Part shown: positions 25,310 through 34,141 of the stretch, one piece after another | Position numbering within the stretch: the first letter of the stretch is position 1 | Layout: every line of letters starts with the position of its first letter | Source: Bacilli bacterium | Lineage (GTDB): Bacteria > Bacillota_I > Bacilli_A > RF39 > UBA660 | Assembly (NCBI GenBank): GCA_030531695.1 | Contig: JAUNMV010000005.1 | Location: 1 to 54,393, forward strand | DNA: 54,393 bases | Direction of reading: 5' to 3' | Program-made: the position numbers and the translations under genes | The notes under the pieces: model-generated | Told to the model about the DNA's origin: nothing | Seen by the model: the letters and a program-made list of their open reading frames with translations, nothing else | The model's database searches: none

Positions 25310-25865
25310 TACTATTCACTCCATTCTTTAATCTCTTAAGAGTACAATCTAAGTTATATTGAAATAATTCTACTAATGGTTCTCTATATCTAACATCTAA
25401 CTTATCATCATTAATTCTTTTATCAATATAAGCTACATAAAGATCTTTAATTCCTTTTACTAAAAATAAACCATCATTTAAATAGAACCCACTATCAATA
25501 CTATTCTTTAATTCCATCTCATCTACTTTAGTAGATATAATCTTATAGAAATCACTTTTAATAAATGAAGTTTTTTTATTTCTTTCTCTCAACTCTAAGA
25601 ATTCTCTTAAAAACTTAGAGTCTATATCAACGATATGATCATCCATTATCTTCTTACTAATATCTACTACAGGAGATGAACTAGAAGGCTTAGTAGTTGC
25701 GATTAGTAATAGTCTAGCTACTTCTTCTTTAACTAAAGAATCACCATCTTCTGAACCAAAAGACAAATACTTTCTAATTTCACTTTCATTTTCCATTTTA
25801 GTCATTCTATCTAGACAAATAGATAACCCATCTAATAAAACTCCACTATCAGTAAATCTCTTCAT
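25281..25865 (-). CDS. Hypothetical protein upstream of the phosphohexomutase
   Basis: A 194-residue soluble, mostly helical protein that I do not recognise. Features are a Ser-rich turn (TKPSSSSPVVD) near residue 60, alternating charged helices, and a C-terminal helix (EPLVELFQYNLDCTLKRLKNG). There is no signal peptide and no membrane segment. ATG at 25865 has AAGGTG six bases upstream; the in-frame GTG at 25874 overlaps that site. The last 29 bases overlap the phosphohexomutase start, implying coupling. Confidence 0.65.
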   Translation of the reverse strand: MKRFTDSGVLLDGLSICLDRMTKMENESEIRKYLSFGSEDGDSLVKEEVARLLLIATTKPSSSSPVVDISKKIMDDHIVDIDSKFLREFLELRERNKKTSFIKSDFYKIISTKVDEMELKNSIDSGFYLNDGLFLVKGIKDLYVAYIDKRINDDKLDVRYREPLVELFQYNLDCTLKRLKNGVNSNVQVQTRHQ

Positions 25866-25917
25866 TCTCTTCACCTTCTAATATAATGTTAACATATAAA
25901 TAAAATAAAAGACAAGA

Positions 25918-26655
25918 TTATTTATTTCTTGCCTTAGTCTTAGTCTTAATCTTATCTAACTCATTTTTAACATTATCTAATACTTTAGTAATCTTTTCTA
26001 TTCTAGGACCATTCAATTTTTCAAGGTCTGGGAAAGATTTAAATAAACGTCCCGTTAAAACATTATAATTCTTTAAGAATTCAGATACTTCTTTTTTAAT
26101 TTCACTAGTCGCATCTTTCTTAGTAATCTTCATAATATTAGCTTTTAATCCAAATAGAATTCTAGTAGATACAACGAAATCTGTTAAGAATAAACATAAA
26201 AGTATAGATGAAAAAATCATTATAAATATAGGTTGAGTATTATAAACTACTTTAGATACTATTGGATATAATACTTTAACTATCCATAGTCCTCCAAATC
26301 CAAATAATACTCCATTCAATAAACATACTCTACCATTAATATTAAATTTCTTATCAGAATAATCCCACCATCTAAGATGAAATATTTTCTCTAATATATA
26401 ACTAGTAAGATATTCAATCACAGTACAGTAAACCATACTTAGTATAAATAGTGTTAGTGGATCATTACTATATCTACCTAATGTATAACTAATTAGTATT
26501 CCACCAGTACCATATATAGGTAAATAAGGTCCTATTAAGAAACCTCTATTCCATACAGGTTTACCTTTTTTTATAGTACAATACATTACTTCCGCAATAT
26601 AACCAATTACAGAATATATAAAAAACACTAAAAATAAACATAGTATACTATACAA
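25918..26655 (-). CDS. CmpB-like integral membrane protein (putative ABC transporter type IV)
   Basis: A 245-residue protein with about five membrane segments in its first 170 residues and a charged helical tail. It matches the family labelled putative ABC-transporter type IV (PF06541-like): FFIYSVIGYIAEVMYC, then KGKPVWNRGFLIGPYLPIYG, then HLRWWDYSDKKFNINGRVCL. Despite the label, no ATPase is nearby and the function is not established. GAGGTG lies six bases before a TTG codon at 26655, the preferred start; an in-frame GTG at 26664 lies within that site. A weak hairpin (CAAGA/TCTTG) overlaps the 3' end. Confidence 0.75.
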   Translation of the reverse strand: MYSILCLFLVFFIYSVIGYIAEVMYCTIKKGKPVWNRGFLIGPYLPIYGTGGILISYTLGRYSNDPLTLFILSMVYCTVIEYLTSYILEKIFHLRWWDYSDKKFNINGRVCLLNGVLFGFGGLWIVKVLYPIVSKVVYNTQPIFIMIFSSILLCLFLTDFVVSTRILFGLKANIMKITKKDATSEIKKEVSEFLKNYNVLTGRLFKSFPDLEKLNGPRIEKITKVLDNVKNELDKIKTKTKARNK

Positions 26656-26708
26656 GCATCTCACCTCTAACTAATTATATTACTTGAATTATTAAATAAT
26701 GTAAAGTT

Positions 26709-28139
26709 TTAACCCAAATAAGTAATCTTAGCATAACCATTACTTTGATTACCAATCATTGTACCACTACCATCAAAAGTTGGCATACCAACTGTATCAG
26801 TTGAAGCACTAACCTCTGTATCTCCATCATGATATTTCCACTCTTTACCCATACCATCTATCATAGTTGTATTAGTAAAATAAATAGTAGAGTTATGAAT
26901 ACTACAATCTATATCTATTGTACCATCATCACATAATACACCATGTTTAGTTGGAAAGGTTATATTATCTTCTGTAGATGTTTCTTCTATCGCTACACAA
27001 CCTATATGACCTGATATATATGATGAACCTCCACCAGTAGAATAAACTCCACTTATACCTGTTGCTCCCTTAGATAATCCAACAAAGTATCCATTACCAC
27101 CACTAGGCTGCCATGCTCCTTGATATTTAGAATTACCAAAACTAGTACCAGTTGTTTGAGTCGCACCATCTGGTCCAACTCTTAATGTTGTTTTATAACT
27201 GTAAAAGTCTCCACCTTTATATCCATTTAGTCCTCCTGCAGCTCCTCCATAAGGCTCTCCAGAATCCCATGCATTAGTACCACCACTAGAACCTCCTCCA
27301 GCAGCTACCATTATTCTTGATTTTAAAGAATCAAAATTACTCCAAGAACCGCCAACTAACCTAACGTCAGTAGCGCCTCCACCATCTTTATGATAAACTT
27401 GTGAACCAAAATTAAAGCTTTCTCCTTGACCACCAACATACACATACAAAACATCATTCTTTTCTAAATGAATATTCCCAGAAGTATATCCACCACCAGA
27501 ACGACCATTAGAATATTGAGGACTGCCACTTGCACCCCAAAGCTCTACTTTATAAGAACCAGTATGTGGCGCTTTAAAAGTTTGAGGAGAACCTGCATAA
27601 TCATAAACCCATAAATCAGTATTATAGTCATTAGGTTGAATATATTTTAAAGATAAATTTATCTCTTTACTACTAATATTAATTAAATCAGATACATTAT
27701 GTTTATATTGATAAGAGACAAGAACCTTTTTCTTTGAACCAGCTCTAATTAAATCTCCAACAGCTATAGCACTACCATCATAATAATTATAATCATAAGT
27801 TAAATATTTTTTTTCATCATTAGTTAAAGTAGTCGCTATAATTTCATTTAATTGAGCATCAATAGTACCAGAATTTACTATTAAAAAAGTTGCAGAATAA
27901 TAGTCACCCGGTTTATCTAAATCTGCATTTATAGTTACAGTATCTTTATCATTATTAATTATAGGATTATTAACATTATTCACATTAGTCCCATATATAC
28001 TAGCAGATTCAAAATGCACATCAAAAGAAGCATTACTTATCGCAATACTACTACCTATACTTAAATTAGATGATAGTATCGCAAAACCAATACTTATAAA
28101 TAGTATAATTATGAAATATATATATTTACTTTTACGCAT
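26709..28139 (-). CDS. Exported glycine-rich surface protein, paralogue 2
   Basis: A 476-residue protein. Residues 1-30 form a signal-like hydrophobic segment (MRKSKYIYFIIILFISIGFA). Residues about 35-180 look like a beta-sandwich of the TasA/camelysin type: ASFDVHFE near the start, VTINADLDKPGDYY and IVNSGTIDAQLNEI in the middle, SLKYIQP at the end. Residues about 188-476 form a glycine-rich ALK/LTK-like domain (YKVELWGASG, GGGATDVRLVGG, RIMVAAGGGSSGG, GGGSSYISG, ending GYAKITYLG). Several Cys near 390-425 may pair (GCVAIEE, VLCDDG, DIDCS). AAGGTG lies before the ATG. It follows its paralogue by 17 bases. Surface or matrix role is inferred. Confidence 0.75.
   Translation of the reverse strand: MRKSKYIYFIIILFISIGFAILSSNLSIGSSIAISNASFDVHFESASIYGTNVNNVNNPIINNDKDTVTINADLDKPGDYYSATFLIVNSGTIDAQLNEIIATTLTNDEKKYLTYDYNYYDGSAIAVGDLIRAGSKKKVLVSYQYKHNVSDLINISSKEINLSLKYIQPNDYNTDLWVYDYAGSPQTFKAPHTGSYKVELWGASGSPQYSNGRSGGGYTSGNIHLEKNDVLYVYVGGQGESFNFGSQVYHKDGGGATDVRLVGGSWSNFDSLKSRIMVAAGGGSSGGTNAWDSGEPYGGAAGGLNGYKGGDFYSYKTTLRVGPDGATQTTGTSFGNSKYQGAWQPSGGNGYFVGLSKGATGISGVYSTGGGSSYISGHIGCVAIEETSTEDNITFPTKHGVLCDDGTIDIDCSIHNSTIYFTNTTMIDGMGKEWKYHDGDTEVSASTDTVGMPTFDGSGTMIGNQSNGYAKITYLG
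28008..28073. repeat. 66-base perfect direct repeat, copy 1
   Basis: Identical to 29429-29494. It encodes the same internal stretch near the N-terminus of both glycine-rich paralogues (around SNLSIGSS to DVHFE). Flanking sequence differs on both sides. Confidence 0.9.
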
Positions 28140-28156
28140 ACTATCACCTTCTTTCT

Positions 28157-29563
28157 TTAACCTAAATATGTAATCTTAGCATACCCACTACCTGAATTAC
28201 CATTCATTGTACCAGTTCCATCATGTGTAGGCATACCAACTATTTCATTGCCTTTTACAGTAGTCCAGCTATAGCCTCCACCATCTATCATTACCGTATT
28301 AGTAAAGTATTTACCACTATAGTGATATGAGCACTTAATATCAGTAGTATCATCATCACATAAAATCTCATTTGTACCCAAACGAGGACTTCTATCATCA
28401 ATTGCTTTTATCGCAACACAACCAGTATGTCCTGATATATAGGAAGATCCTCCTCCACCTCCAGGATAATTAGATATTAAAGCACTACCAGCTCCACCCC
28501 AGTAGCCTCCTCCTCCACCAGCACAAGGACCACCAACACCAAAATTAGCAGTAGGAACAAGACCACAAGAATGTTTAGAAACACCAGCATGTGTTTGAGT
28601 AGCAGGATCATTCTTATAAGATTCATAACCTGTTAAATAAGCAACTCCACCTTTTAAACCACCACCATAGGCAGCTGGAAAAAGTACAGTAGTACCTCCA
28701 CCTCCACCAGCAACCATAATTCTAGAATTAAGTGATGTTGCATCTTTCCAATTAGCAGAAGCCACTATTCTAACATCAGTAGCTCCTCCTCCAGGATATC
28801 CACCAGCAGTAGCAGTTCCACCATTATAAGTAGTTACATTACTTTTAGAAGCATTTCTTTCTCCTACATAAACAAACAATGTATCTCCTTTAAGTAAATC
28901 AATTACTCCAGAAGTATAACCGCCTTTAGGTGCATTAGAATAACCACCTTGTGCTCCCCATAGTTCTATCTTATAAGAACCTGCACGAGGCGCTTTAAAT
29001 GTTTGATAAGTTTTTTCAAAATTATAAGTCCATATCTTATCATCATAATTATTAGGTTGAATATACTTTAAAGATAAACTAATATCCTTACTATCTATAT
29101 TAATAAAATTATCAATATCATATTTATACTGATAAGTAACAATTATAGCTTGCTTTTGTCCTGGTCTTAACATATCACCAACATTTATATTACCATGATA
29201 TAAATACTGATAAGAATAAACTAAATAATTAGATTCACTACTAGTTAAAGTTGTAGGTATAATTTCACTAAGTTCTGCATCTATTGTACCAGAGTTAACT
29301 ACATAAAAACTTATTTGAACATAATCTCCAGGCTTATCTAAATCTATATTCATTGTAACTGTATCACCATCACTATTAATAACTGGAACGCTAGGATTAT
29401 TAATATTAGTATTATAAATAGATACATCTTCAAAATGCACATCAAAAGAAGCATTACTTATCGCAATACTACTACCTATACTTAAATTAGATGAAAGAAT
29501 TGCAAAACCAATAGATAAAAATAATAAGATTATTAATGGTAAATATTTAATTCTTTTTCTCAT
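28157..29563 (-). CDS. Exported glycine-rich surface protein, paralogue 1
   Basis: A 468-residue protein with the same architecture as its downstream neighbour: a hydrophobic leader (1-27), a TasA/camelysin-like beta domain (about 32-175) and a glycine-rich domain (about 185-468; YKIELWGAQGG, GGGATDVRIV, RIMVAGGGGG, GGGSSYISGHTGC, ending GYAKITYLG). It also shares the glycine-rich module with the pilin-like protein at 72-2021. ATG at 29563 has AGGTG six bases upstream; a GTG at 29572 overlaps that site. The two copies look like a tandem duplication whose Gly-rich parts have diverged. Confidence 0.75.
   Translation of the reverse strand: MRKRIKYLPLIILLFLSIGFAILSSNLSIGSSIAISNASFDVHFEDVSIYNTNINNPSVPVINSDGDTVTMNIDLDKPGDYVQISFYVVNSGTIDAELSEIIPTTLTSSESNYLVYSYQYLYHGNINVGDMLRPGQKQAIIVTYQYKYDIDNFINIDSKDISLSLKYIQPNNYDDKIWTYNFEKTYQTFKAPRAGSYKIELWGAQGGYSNAPKGGYTSGVIDLLKGDTLFVYVGERNASKSNVTTYNGGTATAGGYPGGGATDVRIVASANWKDATSLNSRIMVAGGGGGTTVLFPAAYGGGLKGGVAYLTGYESYKNDPATQTHAGVSKHSCGLVPTANFGVGGPCAGGGGGYWGGAGSALISNYPGGGGGSSYISGHTGCVAIKAIDDRSPRLGTNEILCDDDTTDIKCSYHYSGKYFTNTVMIDGGGYSWTTVKGNEIVGMPTHDGTGTMNGNSGSGYAKITYLG
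29429..29494. repeat. 66-base perfect direct repeat, copy 2
   Basis: Identical to 28008-28073, 1,421 bases away in the same orientation. Recombination between copies would fuse the two paralogues in frame. Confidence 0.9.
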
Positions 29564-29588
29564 TATTTTCACCTACCTTATCTATTTA

Positions 29589-29597
29589 ATCATAACA
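29589..29597 (-). promoter_or_regulatory. Extended -10 promoter of the glycine-rich protein pair
   Basis: TGT-TATGAT on the minus strand (TATGAT at 29594-29589), 25 bases before the start codon. It overlaps the end of the preceding terminator's T-run. No good -35. Confidence 0.5.
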
Positions 29598-29624
29598 AAA
29601 AAAAGAGACTTTGTTAAGTCTCTT
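29597..29624 (-). terminator. Intrinsic terminator after the DUF368 gene
   Basis: A 9-bp perfect stem AAGAGACTT/AAGTCTCTT (29603-29611 with 29616-29624), loop TGTT, then a run of eight T on the minus strand. Confidence 0.88.
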
Positions 29625-29626
29625 AA

Positions 29627-30463
29627 TTACTCTCCAAGCTTATATCCAACAGTAGAACCTATAACAAATAATACTATTCCAAATATTAATTCTGCTATTG
29701 AAGCATGAGCTCCAACTACTGTTACAGAAAGTACTATAACACTAGCAACTATAAATCCTAATATTGCATAATATGTAGATACTTCATATTTACTAAATAA
29801 ATATTCAAGTATTTTAGCAATTACAATTATACCTACAACTACTCCTATTCCAAAAGGAATTAATATAGTCATATTATGTCCTAAATTAGAGAAATTAGTT
29901 AAGTCTCCAATTACAGATATTATTGGTTGATATGCACCTAATAACATAAGTACAAATGAACCACTAATTCCAGGTATAACCATACATCCAGCAGCTATCA
30001 TACCAATAATAAATAATAATATCATTTTACCAAATGTAATATTAGTTAAATCTATATTACTTCCACCACCATCAGAGAATGTCATAAACATAATGATAGA
30101 AAATGTAAGTAATAGTAAGAATGCATTTACTGGATTAAATTTAGCATTCTTAACTTTTTTAGTAAGTAAAGGTATTCCTCCTACTATTAAACCTATAAAG
30201 AATAGATTTGTTGAAGCAGGAAACTTATCTAAACAAAAGCTTATTACTTTACTCATTAAAAGTATTGATAATACTGCTCCTATTCCAATAGGCATTAAAT
30301 ACATAATACTTTTCTTTGGATTTTTAAAAAATCCTGATATAGAAGATATCATATCTTCATATATACCCATAGTTATAGCAATAGTTCCTCCACTAACTCC
30401 AGGAATAATATTTGCTAAACCAAAGAAGAACCCCTTAATTACATATAATAATTTATCCTTCAT
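29627..30463 (-). CDS. DUF368 family transporter (PopT-like undecaprenyl-phosphate carrier)
   Basis: A 278-residue polytopic membrane protein with about eight hydrophobic segments. The N-terminal signature FFFGLANIIPGVSGGTIAI and the internal repeat-like AAGCMVIPGISGSFVLMLLG are hallmarks of DUF368. Members such as PopT recycle the wall lipid carrier undecaprenyl phosphate across the membrane; that role is from the family, not shown here. ATG at 30463 has AAGGAG five bases upstream; the longer TTG start at 30484 overlaps the pyrophosphatase gene. It follows that gene by 13 bases, so both are probably cotranscribed. Confidence 0.85.
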   Translation of the reverse strand: MKDKLLYVIKGFFFGLANIIPGVSGGTIAITMGIYEDMISSISGFFKNPKKSIMYLMPIGIGAVLSILLMSKVISFCLDKFPASTNLFFIGLIVGGIPLLTKKVKNAKFNPVNAFLLLLTFSIIMFMTFSDGGGSNIDLTNITFGKMILLFIIGMIAAGCMVIPGISGSFVLMLLGAYQPIISVIGDLTNFSNLGHNMTILIPFGIGVVVGIIVIAKILEYLFSKYEVSTYYAILGFIVASVIVLSVTVVGAHASIAELIFGIVLFVIGSTVGYKLGE

Positions 30464-30476
30464 CTTTACTCCTTTT

Positions 30477-32093
30477 TTATTCAAATGTTGGCATAATTAC
30501 TGGAACAACATTTTTCTTACGAGATACACAACCTTCTACGAAGAATCCTTCTTCTACTTTATGATCATCGTAAGCAATCTTCATATTCTCTTCACCTTTT
30601 TTACTATATAATACGTAACTACCATTTTCAATAATATCAGTAATATATAAACACATTAGAGAACATCCATTTTGTTCACATTCTTTATTTAATACTTCAA
30701 CATATTCATCAATATCTTTCTTCATTTCATCAAAGTTCATAGTAAAGAATTGACCTATACCAAATTTATGTTCACCAGCAGTAAAGTATTTAAAATCATT
30801 GTATAGAACTTGTTCTTTAGTCATTCCTTCTACTGAAGTACCAGCTTTTAACATATCCATACCATATTTTTTATAATCAACATTAGCTATTTCTGCTAAT
30901 TCTTTTATAGCAACTTCATCCATTGCAGTAGCAGTAGGACTCTTTAATATTAATGTATCTGATAATACACCAGAAAGTAATGCTCCTGCTATATTCTTAG
31001 GTATCTTAACACCTTTTTCTTTAAATAGTGTATAAACTATTGTACAAGATGAACCAACAGCCATATTTCTATAATTAATAGGTTGTGTAGTACTTAAAGT
31101 ACTTAAAGCATGGTGATCAACTATTTCTACAATACTTGCTTCATTAATACCTTCAGCACTTTGTAATGGTTCATTATGGTCTACTAAAATAACTTTCTTA
31201 GGGTCTTTAGAATTAACATCTCTCATTCTAAGTAATCCTAAACATTTATTATTCTTATCTACAATAGGATAATTAGTATGTTTTAACTTCTCATTTATTT
31301 CCATAACACTTGTAATGAAATCATTTTCTTCAAATGTAGTTGGTTCAAATGTTCTAATCATTGTCTTAATATAATTACATAATCCAATTAACTTAGCTAT
31401 ATGATATGAATCATATGGAGTTCTAATAACATTAATCTTATTCTTCTTAGCTAATTTTAAATGTTCTTCTTTAATTTCAGAATCACCAGATAAAATTAAT
31501 AGTTTAATTTTCTTATTAACGGCATGTTCAATTACGCTATGTCTATCTCCAACTATTAATACAGTATCATGACTTAATTCTACTTTACTAATAAATGTAG
31601 TAGATCTATAAGCAGCTACTAATAATTTACCTACTATTTGCTCATCTACTTTATTTAAGATTTCTCCCTTTAATACTTTTACAATATTATCATATGAAGT
31701 ATATAAGTCTTCTACATTCTCATTAATAATTACACGAGATAAATCTTTTAATGTAATTAATCCTAATAATGTATCATCATCTTTAACTACAGGAAGACCT
31801 GTTAATTCTTCTTGTAACATATATTGGTATCCATCATATATACTAGCATTTTGATGAATCTTTAAACCTTTACCATACTTAACATCACTTACTTGTAATT
31901 TAACATCATTTAAATAAGCAGGTGTATCTAATTTAAAATATTTTAAAGCATAAGCAGTTTCTTTATTAACTTCACCTAATGCTCTAGCTTCTGTATCCTC
32001 TCCTAATTTGTTTTTTAAATAAGAAAGACCAATCGCAGACATTATCGCATCTGAATCCGGTTTCTTATGTCCAAATATAAATGTTTTACTCAT
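30477..32093 (-). CDS. ppaC: Manganese-dependent inorganic pyrophosphatase with CBS and DRTGG domains
   Basis: A 538-residue family II pyrophosphatase hydrolysing PPi to phosphate in the cytoplasm. The DHH domain begins at residue 1 (FIFGHKKPDSDAIMSA). A CBS pair is split by a DRTGG domain (first CBS about 72-130; second about 250-300, TNYPIVDKNNKCLGLLRM). The DHH core then resumes with VDHNEP, EIVDHHAL and a C-terminal DHHA2 domain. The long insert distinguishes CBS-type enzymes, which adenine nucleotides regulate, from the 310-residue short form. GAAGGG lies before the ATG, with an extended -10 promoter upstream. Confidence 0.9.
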   Translation of the reverse strand: MSKTFIFGHKKPDSDAIMSAIGLSYLKNKLGEDTEARALGEVNKETAYALKYFKLDTPAYLNDVKLQVSDVKYGKGLKIHQNASIYDGYQYMLQEELTGLPVVKDDDTLLGLITLKDLSRVIINENVEDLYTSYDNIVKVLKGEILNKVDEQIVGKLLVAAYRSTTFISKVELSHDTVLIVGDRHSVIEHAVNKKIKLLILSGDSEIKEEHLKLAKKNKINVIRTPYDSYHIAKLIGLCNYIKTMIRTFEPTTFEENDFITSVMEINEKLKHTNYPIVDKNNKCLGLLRMRDVNSKDPKKVILVDHNEPLQSAEGINEASIVEIVDHHALSTLSTTQPINYRNMAVGSSCTIVYTLFKEKGVKIPKNIAGALLSGVLSDTLILKSPTATAMDEVAIKELAEIANVDYKKYGMDMLKAGTSVEGMTKEQVLYNDFKYFTAGEHKFGIGQFFTMNFDEMKKDIDEYVEVLNKECEQNGCSLMCLYITDIIENGSYVLYSKKGEENMKIAYDDHKVEEGFFVEGCVSRKKNVVPVIMPTFE

Positions 32094-32118
32094 GTGGTTT
32101 CCCTTCTTTCTACGTGAA

Positions 32119-32127
32119 ATTATACCA
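32119..32127 (-). promoter_or_regulatory. Extended -10 promoter of ppaC
   Basis: TGG-TATAAT on the minus strand (TATAAT at 32124-32119), 25 bases before the start codon and directly after the terminator of the HD gene. Confidence 0.6.
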
Positions 32128-32138
32128 TATTATGATAA

Positions 32139-32164
32139 TAAAAAAAAGAGAAATCTCTCTTTTT
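32139..32164 (-). terminator. Intrinsic terminator after the HD-domain gene
   Basis: A stem AAAAAGAGA/TCTCTTTTT (32143-32151 with 32156-32164) with a four-base loop, followed by T on the minus strand. Confidence 0.75.
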
Positions 32165-32182
32165 CATTGATATAGTTAAGTT

Positions 32183-32677
32183 TTATTTAAAAATATTAAT
32201 TATTAGTACAAATATAAATGATACTGCAGTACTAATACTTTTCTTAGTACAAACAACCCTTTCATATACTGCAGATATATCATCTATTATATCCACTATC
32301 CAACTTTCTAAATACTTAGGAGGAATAAATGTAACTGGAAACATATGAGTTTTAATTATATCTTCCTGCATTGGACTTAATCGATAATACTTTAAAGAGT
32401 TATTTAAAGCTATAGTTGGATGTTTAATAAGTCTTATAATCATATTCTTATCTTGTACTTCATCAGTAAAGAAATCATGTAATAATGCAGCTTCAGTTAC
32501 TTGTATATAATCTAATCCTAATAACTTACATACTTTATAAGAATAATATGCTACTCTTAATGAATGATCTAATCTAGTAATACCATGATGTTTAATAGTA
32601 TCTAACTTCATAAATTCATCATTATTAAGAATACCACTAATTATATATAAAAATTCTTCATCACTATAGTTATTCAT
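32183..32677 (-). CDS. HD-domain phosphohydrolase with C-terminal membrane tail
   Basis: A 164-residue protein with HD-superfamily metal ligands: His in LDHSLRVAYYSYKV near 35, the HD pair in AALLHDFF near 68, and later His in KHPTIALNN and KTHMFP. This pattern marks small phosphohydrolases acting on nucleotides or phosphate esters. Unlike most, the last 17 residues are hydrophobic (STAVSFIFVLIINIFK), suggesting a membrane tail. Substrate is unknown. It lies downstream of dnaB, separated by a terminator. Confidence 0.78.
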   Translation of the reverse strand: MNNYSDEEFLYIISGILNNDEFMKLDTIKHHGITRLDHSLRVAYYSYKVCKLLGLDYIQVTEAALLHDFFTDEVQDKNMIIRLIKHPTIALNNSLKYYRLSPMQEDIIKTHMFPVTFIPPKYLESWIVDIIDDISAVYERVVCTKKSISTAVSFIFVLIINIFK

Positions 32678-32741
32678 TATGTTTCTCCTTTGTACAATGC
32701 AAGTCTATAGTAACATTTTTATTATTTACAATTCAACCAAA

Positions 32742-32774
32742 TAAAAAGACCTTTACAAAATTATACAAGGTCTT
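32742..32774 (-). terminator. Intrinsic terminator after dnaB
   Basis: An 8-bp stem AAGACCTT/AAGGTCTT (32746-32753 with 32767-32774). The loop contains the dnaB stop codon. TTTTTATTT follows on the minus strand. Confidence 0.7.
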
Positions 32775-34068
32775 CTAATATCTTATCTAATTCCATAGCT
32801 TCTTCATCACTAATATCATCTTTAGTCTCTTTATCAAACCATGCAGGAGTATCACTATTCTTATTCTTAGGAACATAATTAGGTTTATTACCTTTATCTT
32901 CAGTAATCATTTTCTTATTAGCTTTATGATTCTTTTCAGTAATATTCATAGCTTCTTCTACAGTTTGTATATTAAGTCTTTTCCATTGACCAGCTATAGT
33001 CTCAACATAACTCTTTTTTAATTGTTCATTATTTATTTTTAATACATAAGCTATTAATACATTAACTACTCCCGGAGCAAACTTCTGATCTACTAATAAA
33101 TTCTCTATTAATCTCTTATCTCTATTAGTAGGTTCAGCTCCTTTATATTTAGCTTTTAAGAACTGATATGGAGTTAAATTTTCAAAAGCATATACAAGTC
33201 TACCTCTCTTACTATTATCTCCATCAGGGCTCTTTAAATAAGATGGTTGCTTATTATAAATAAGTGTTGGCAAGTTACCATTATTTTCAAATTGATAATA
33301 GTCTCTACAACTCTTTCTTAATTTATTCTTATCAATTAATCCCTTCTCATTAATAGAATCCATAACTAATCCTTGCATATCCATAGTCTTAAGATTATAA
33401 GTAAAACTTAAAGCATTAATTAACTCTTTAGTCTCTTCATTAAAACACTTATCATTAATAGATGCCTCAGGTATACTAGAAATTAATTGATTAAAATCAA
33501 TCCCCTTAGAAATAATAATATTATTAGTTTCCTTCTTCTCTATATCTTCATTTAATTCTAATACATTACCTCTTACAGAAGAAAATACTTCATCAAAAGA
33601 AGCAGTTACTTCTTCATAATCTTTTAATACTACTCGAGGTATCTTATAGAAATTAATTAATTTATCATATTCTTTTTTACCCAAATTATTATATAAAACA
33701 ATATTTAATATAGGATGATTAAAAAAATCATAAGCAGAAATAGGAGAAAATAATAAATAAGCAAAGTTATTAACACTACCCTTTTTAACATAAGTCTTTA
33801 ATAAACCTACTGCTTCTAACTTCTCTCTAGCTATAACTATATCTTCTAACTTTAATTGCATAGTAGACATTAAATGATGATGAGTTAACTCTTCACTCAT
33901 AATCTCTAATTTATCTAAATCATCTACTAAAGTAAAATATAGTGACACTGCCGCAAAACCTATAATAGGTTGATATAACATACTAATTATTCTTAAATCA
34001 CTATCATTTATCACAGTCTTATTTAAAACAGTATAAGTATCTGCAGGTAAAATTGTTAAATTAGACAT
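32761..34068 (-). CDS. dnaB: Replication initiation and membrane attachment protein DnaB (Bacillus type)
   Basis: A 435-residue primosomal protein that helps load the replicative helicase at oriC and on restarted forks. The N-terminal winged-helix-like domain (about 1-150) starts LTILPADTYTVLNK and has ISMLYQPIIGFAAVSLYFTL. The C-terminal DnaD domain (about 295-370) has LTPYQFLKAKYKGAEPTNRD and an IAGQWKRLNIQTVEEAM helix. A Lys/Asp-rich tail follows. ATG at 34068 has AGGTG six bases upstream, preferred over the in-frame GTG at 34077. In Bacillus dnaI follows; here an HD gene does. This is not the replicative helicase of the same name in E. coli. Confidence 0.87.
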   Translation of the reverse strand: MSNLTILPADTYTVLNKTVINDSDLRIISMLYQPIIGFAAVSLYFTLVDDLDKLEIMSEELTHHHLMSTMQLKLEDIVIAREKLEAVGLLKTYVKKGSVNNFAYLLFSPISAYDFFNHPILNIVLYNNLGKKEYDKLINFYKIPRVVLKDYEEVTASFDEVFSSVRGNVLELNEDIEKKETNNIIISKGIDFNQLISSIPEASINDKCFNEETKELINALSFTYNLKTMDMQGLVMDSINEKGLIDKNKLRKSCRDYYQFENNGNLPTLIYNKQPSYLKSPDGDNSKRGRLVYAFENLTPYQFLKAKYKGAEPTNRDKRLIENLLVDQKFAPGVVNVLIAYVLKINNEQLKKSYVETIAGQWKRLNIQTVEEAMNITEKNHKANKKMITEDKGNKPNYVPKNKNSDTPAWFDKETKDDISDEEAMELDKILEDLV

Positions 34069-34085
34069 ATACATCACCTGTCTAT

Positions 34086-34114
34086 ATAATACAAGAAAAT
34101 GTAATAAAATACAA
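34086..34114 (-). promoter_or_regulatory. Promoter of dnaB
   Basis: TTGTAT (34114-34109), a 17-base spacer and TATTAT (34091-34086) on the minus strand, 17 bases before the start codon. Its -35 overlaps the T-run of the pilD terminator. Confidence 0.55.
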
Positions 34115-34141
34115 AGAAAAAAGATACTAAATTTAGTATCT
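34114..34141 (-). terminator. Intrinsic terminator after the prepilin peptidase gene
   Basis: An 8-bp stem AGATACTA/TAGTATCT (34122-34129 with 34134-34141), loop AATT, followed by TTTTTTCTTT on the minus strand. It overlaps the stop codon. Confidence 0.82.

Noticed and set aside
25148..25339. Plus-strand 63-codon open frame
   Set aside because: Antisense to the phosphohexomutase start and the overlapping upstream gene.
30093..30611. Plus-strand 172-codon open frame
   Set aside because: Lies antisense over the DUF368 and pyrophosphatase genes, has no ribosome binding site and no protein-like domain pattern.
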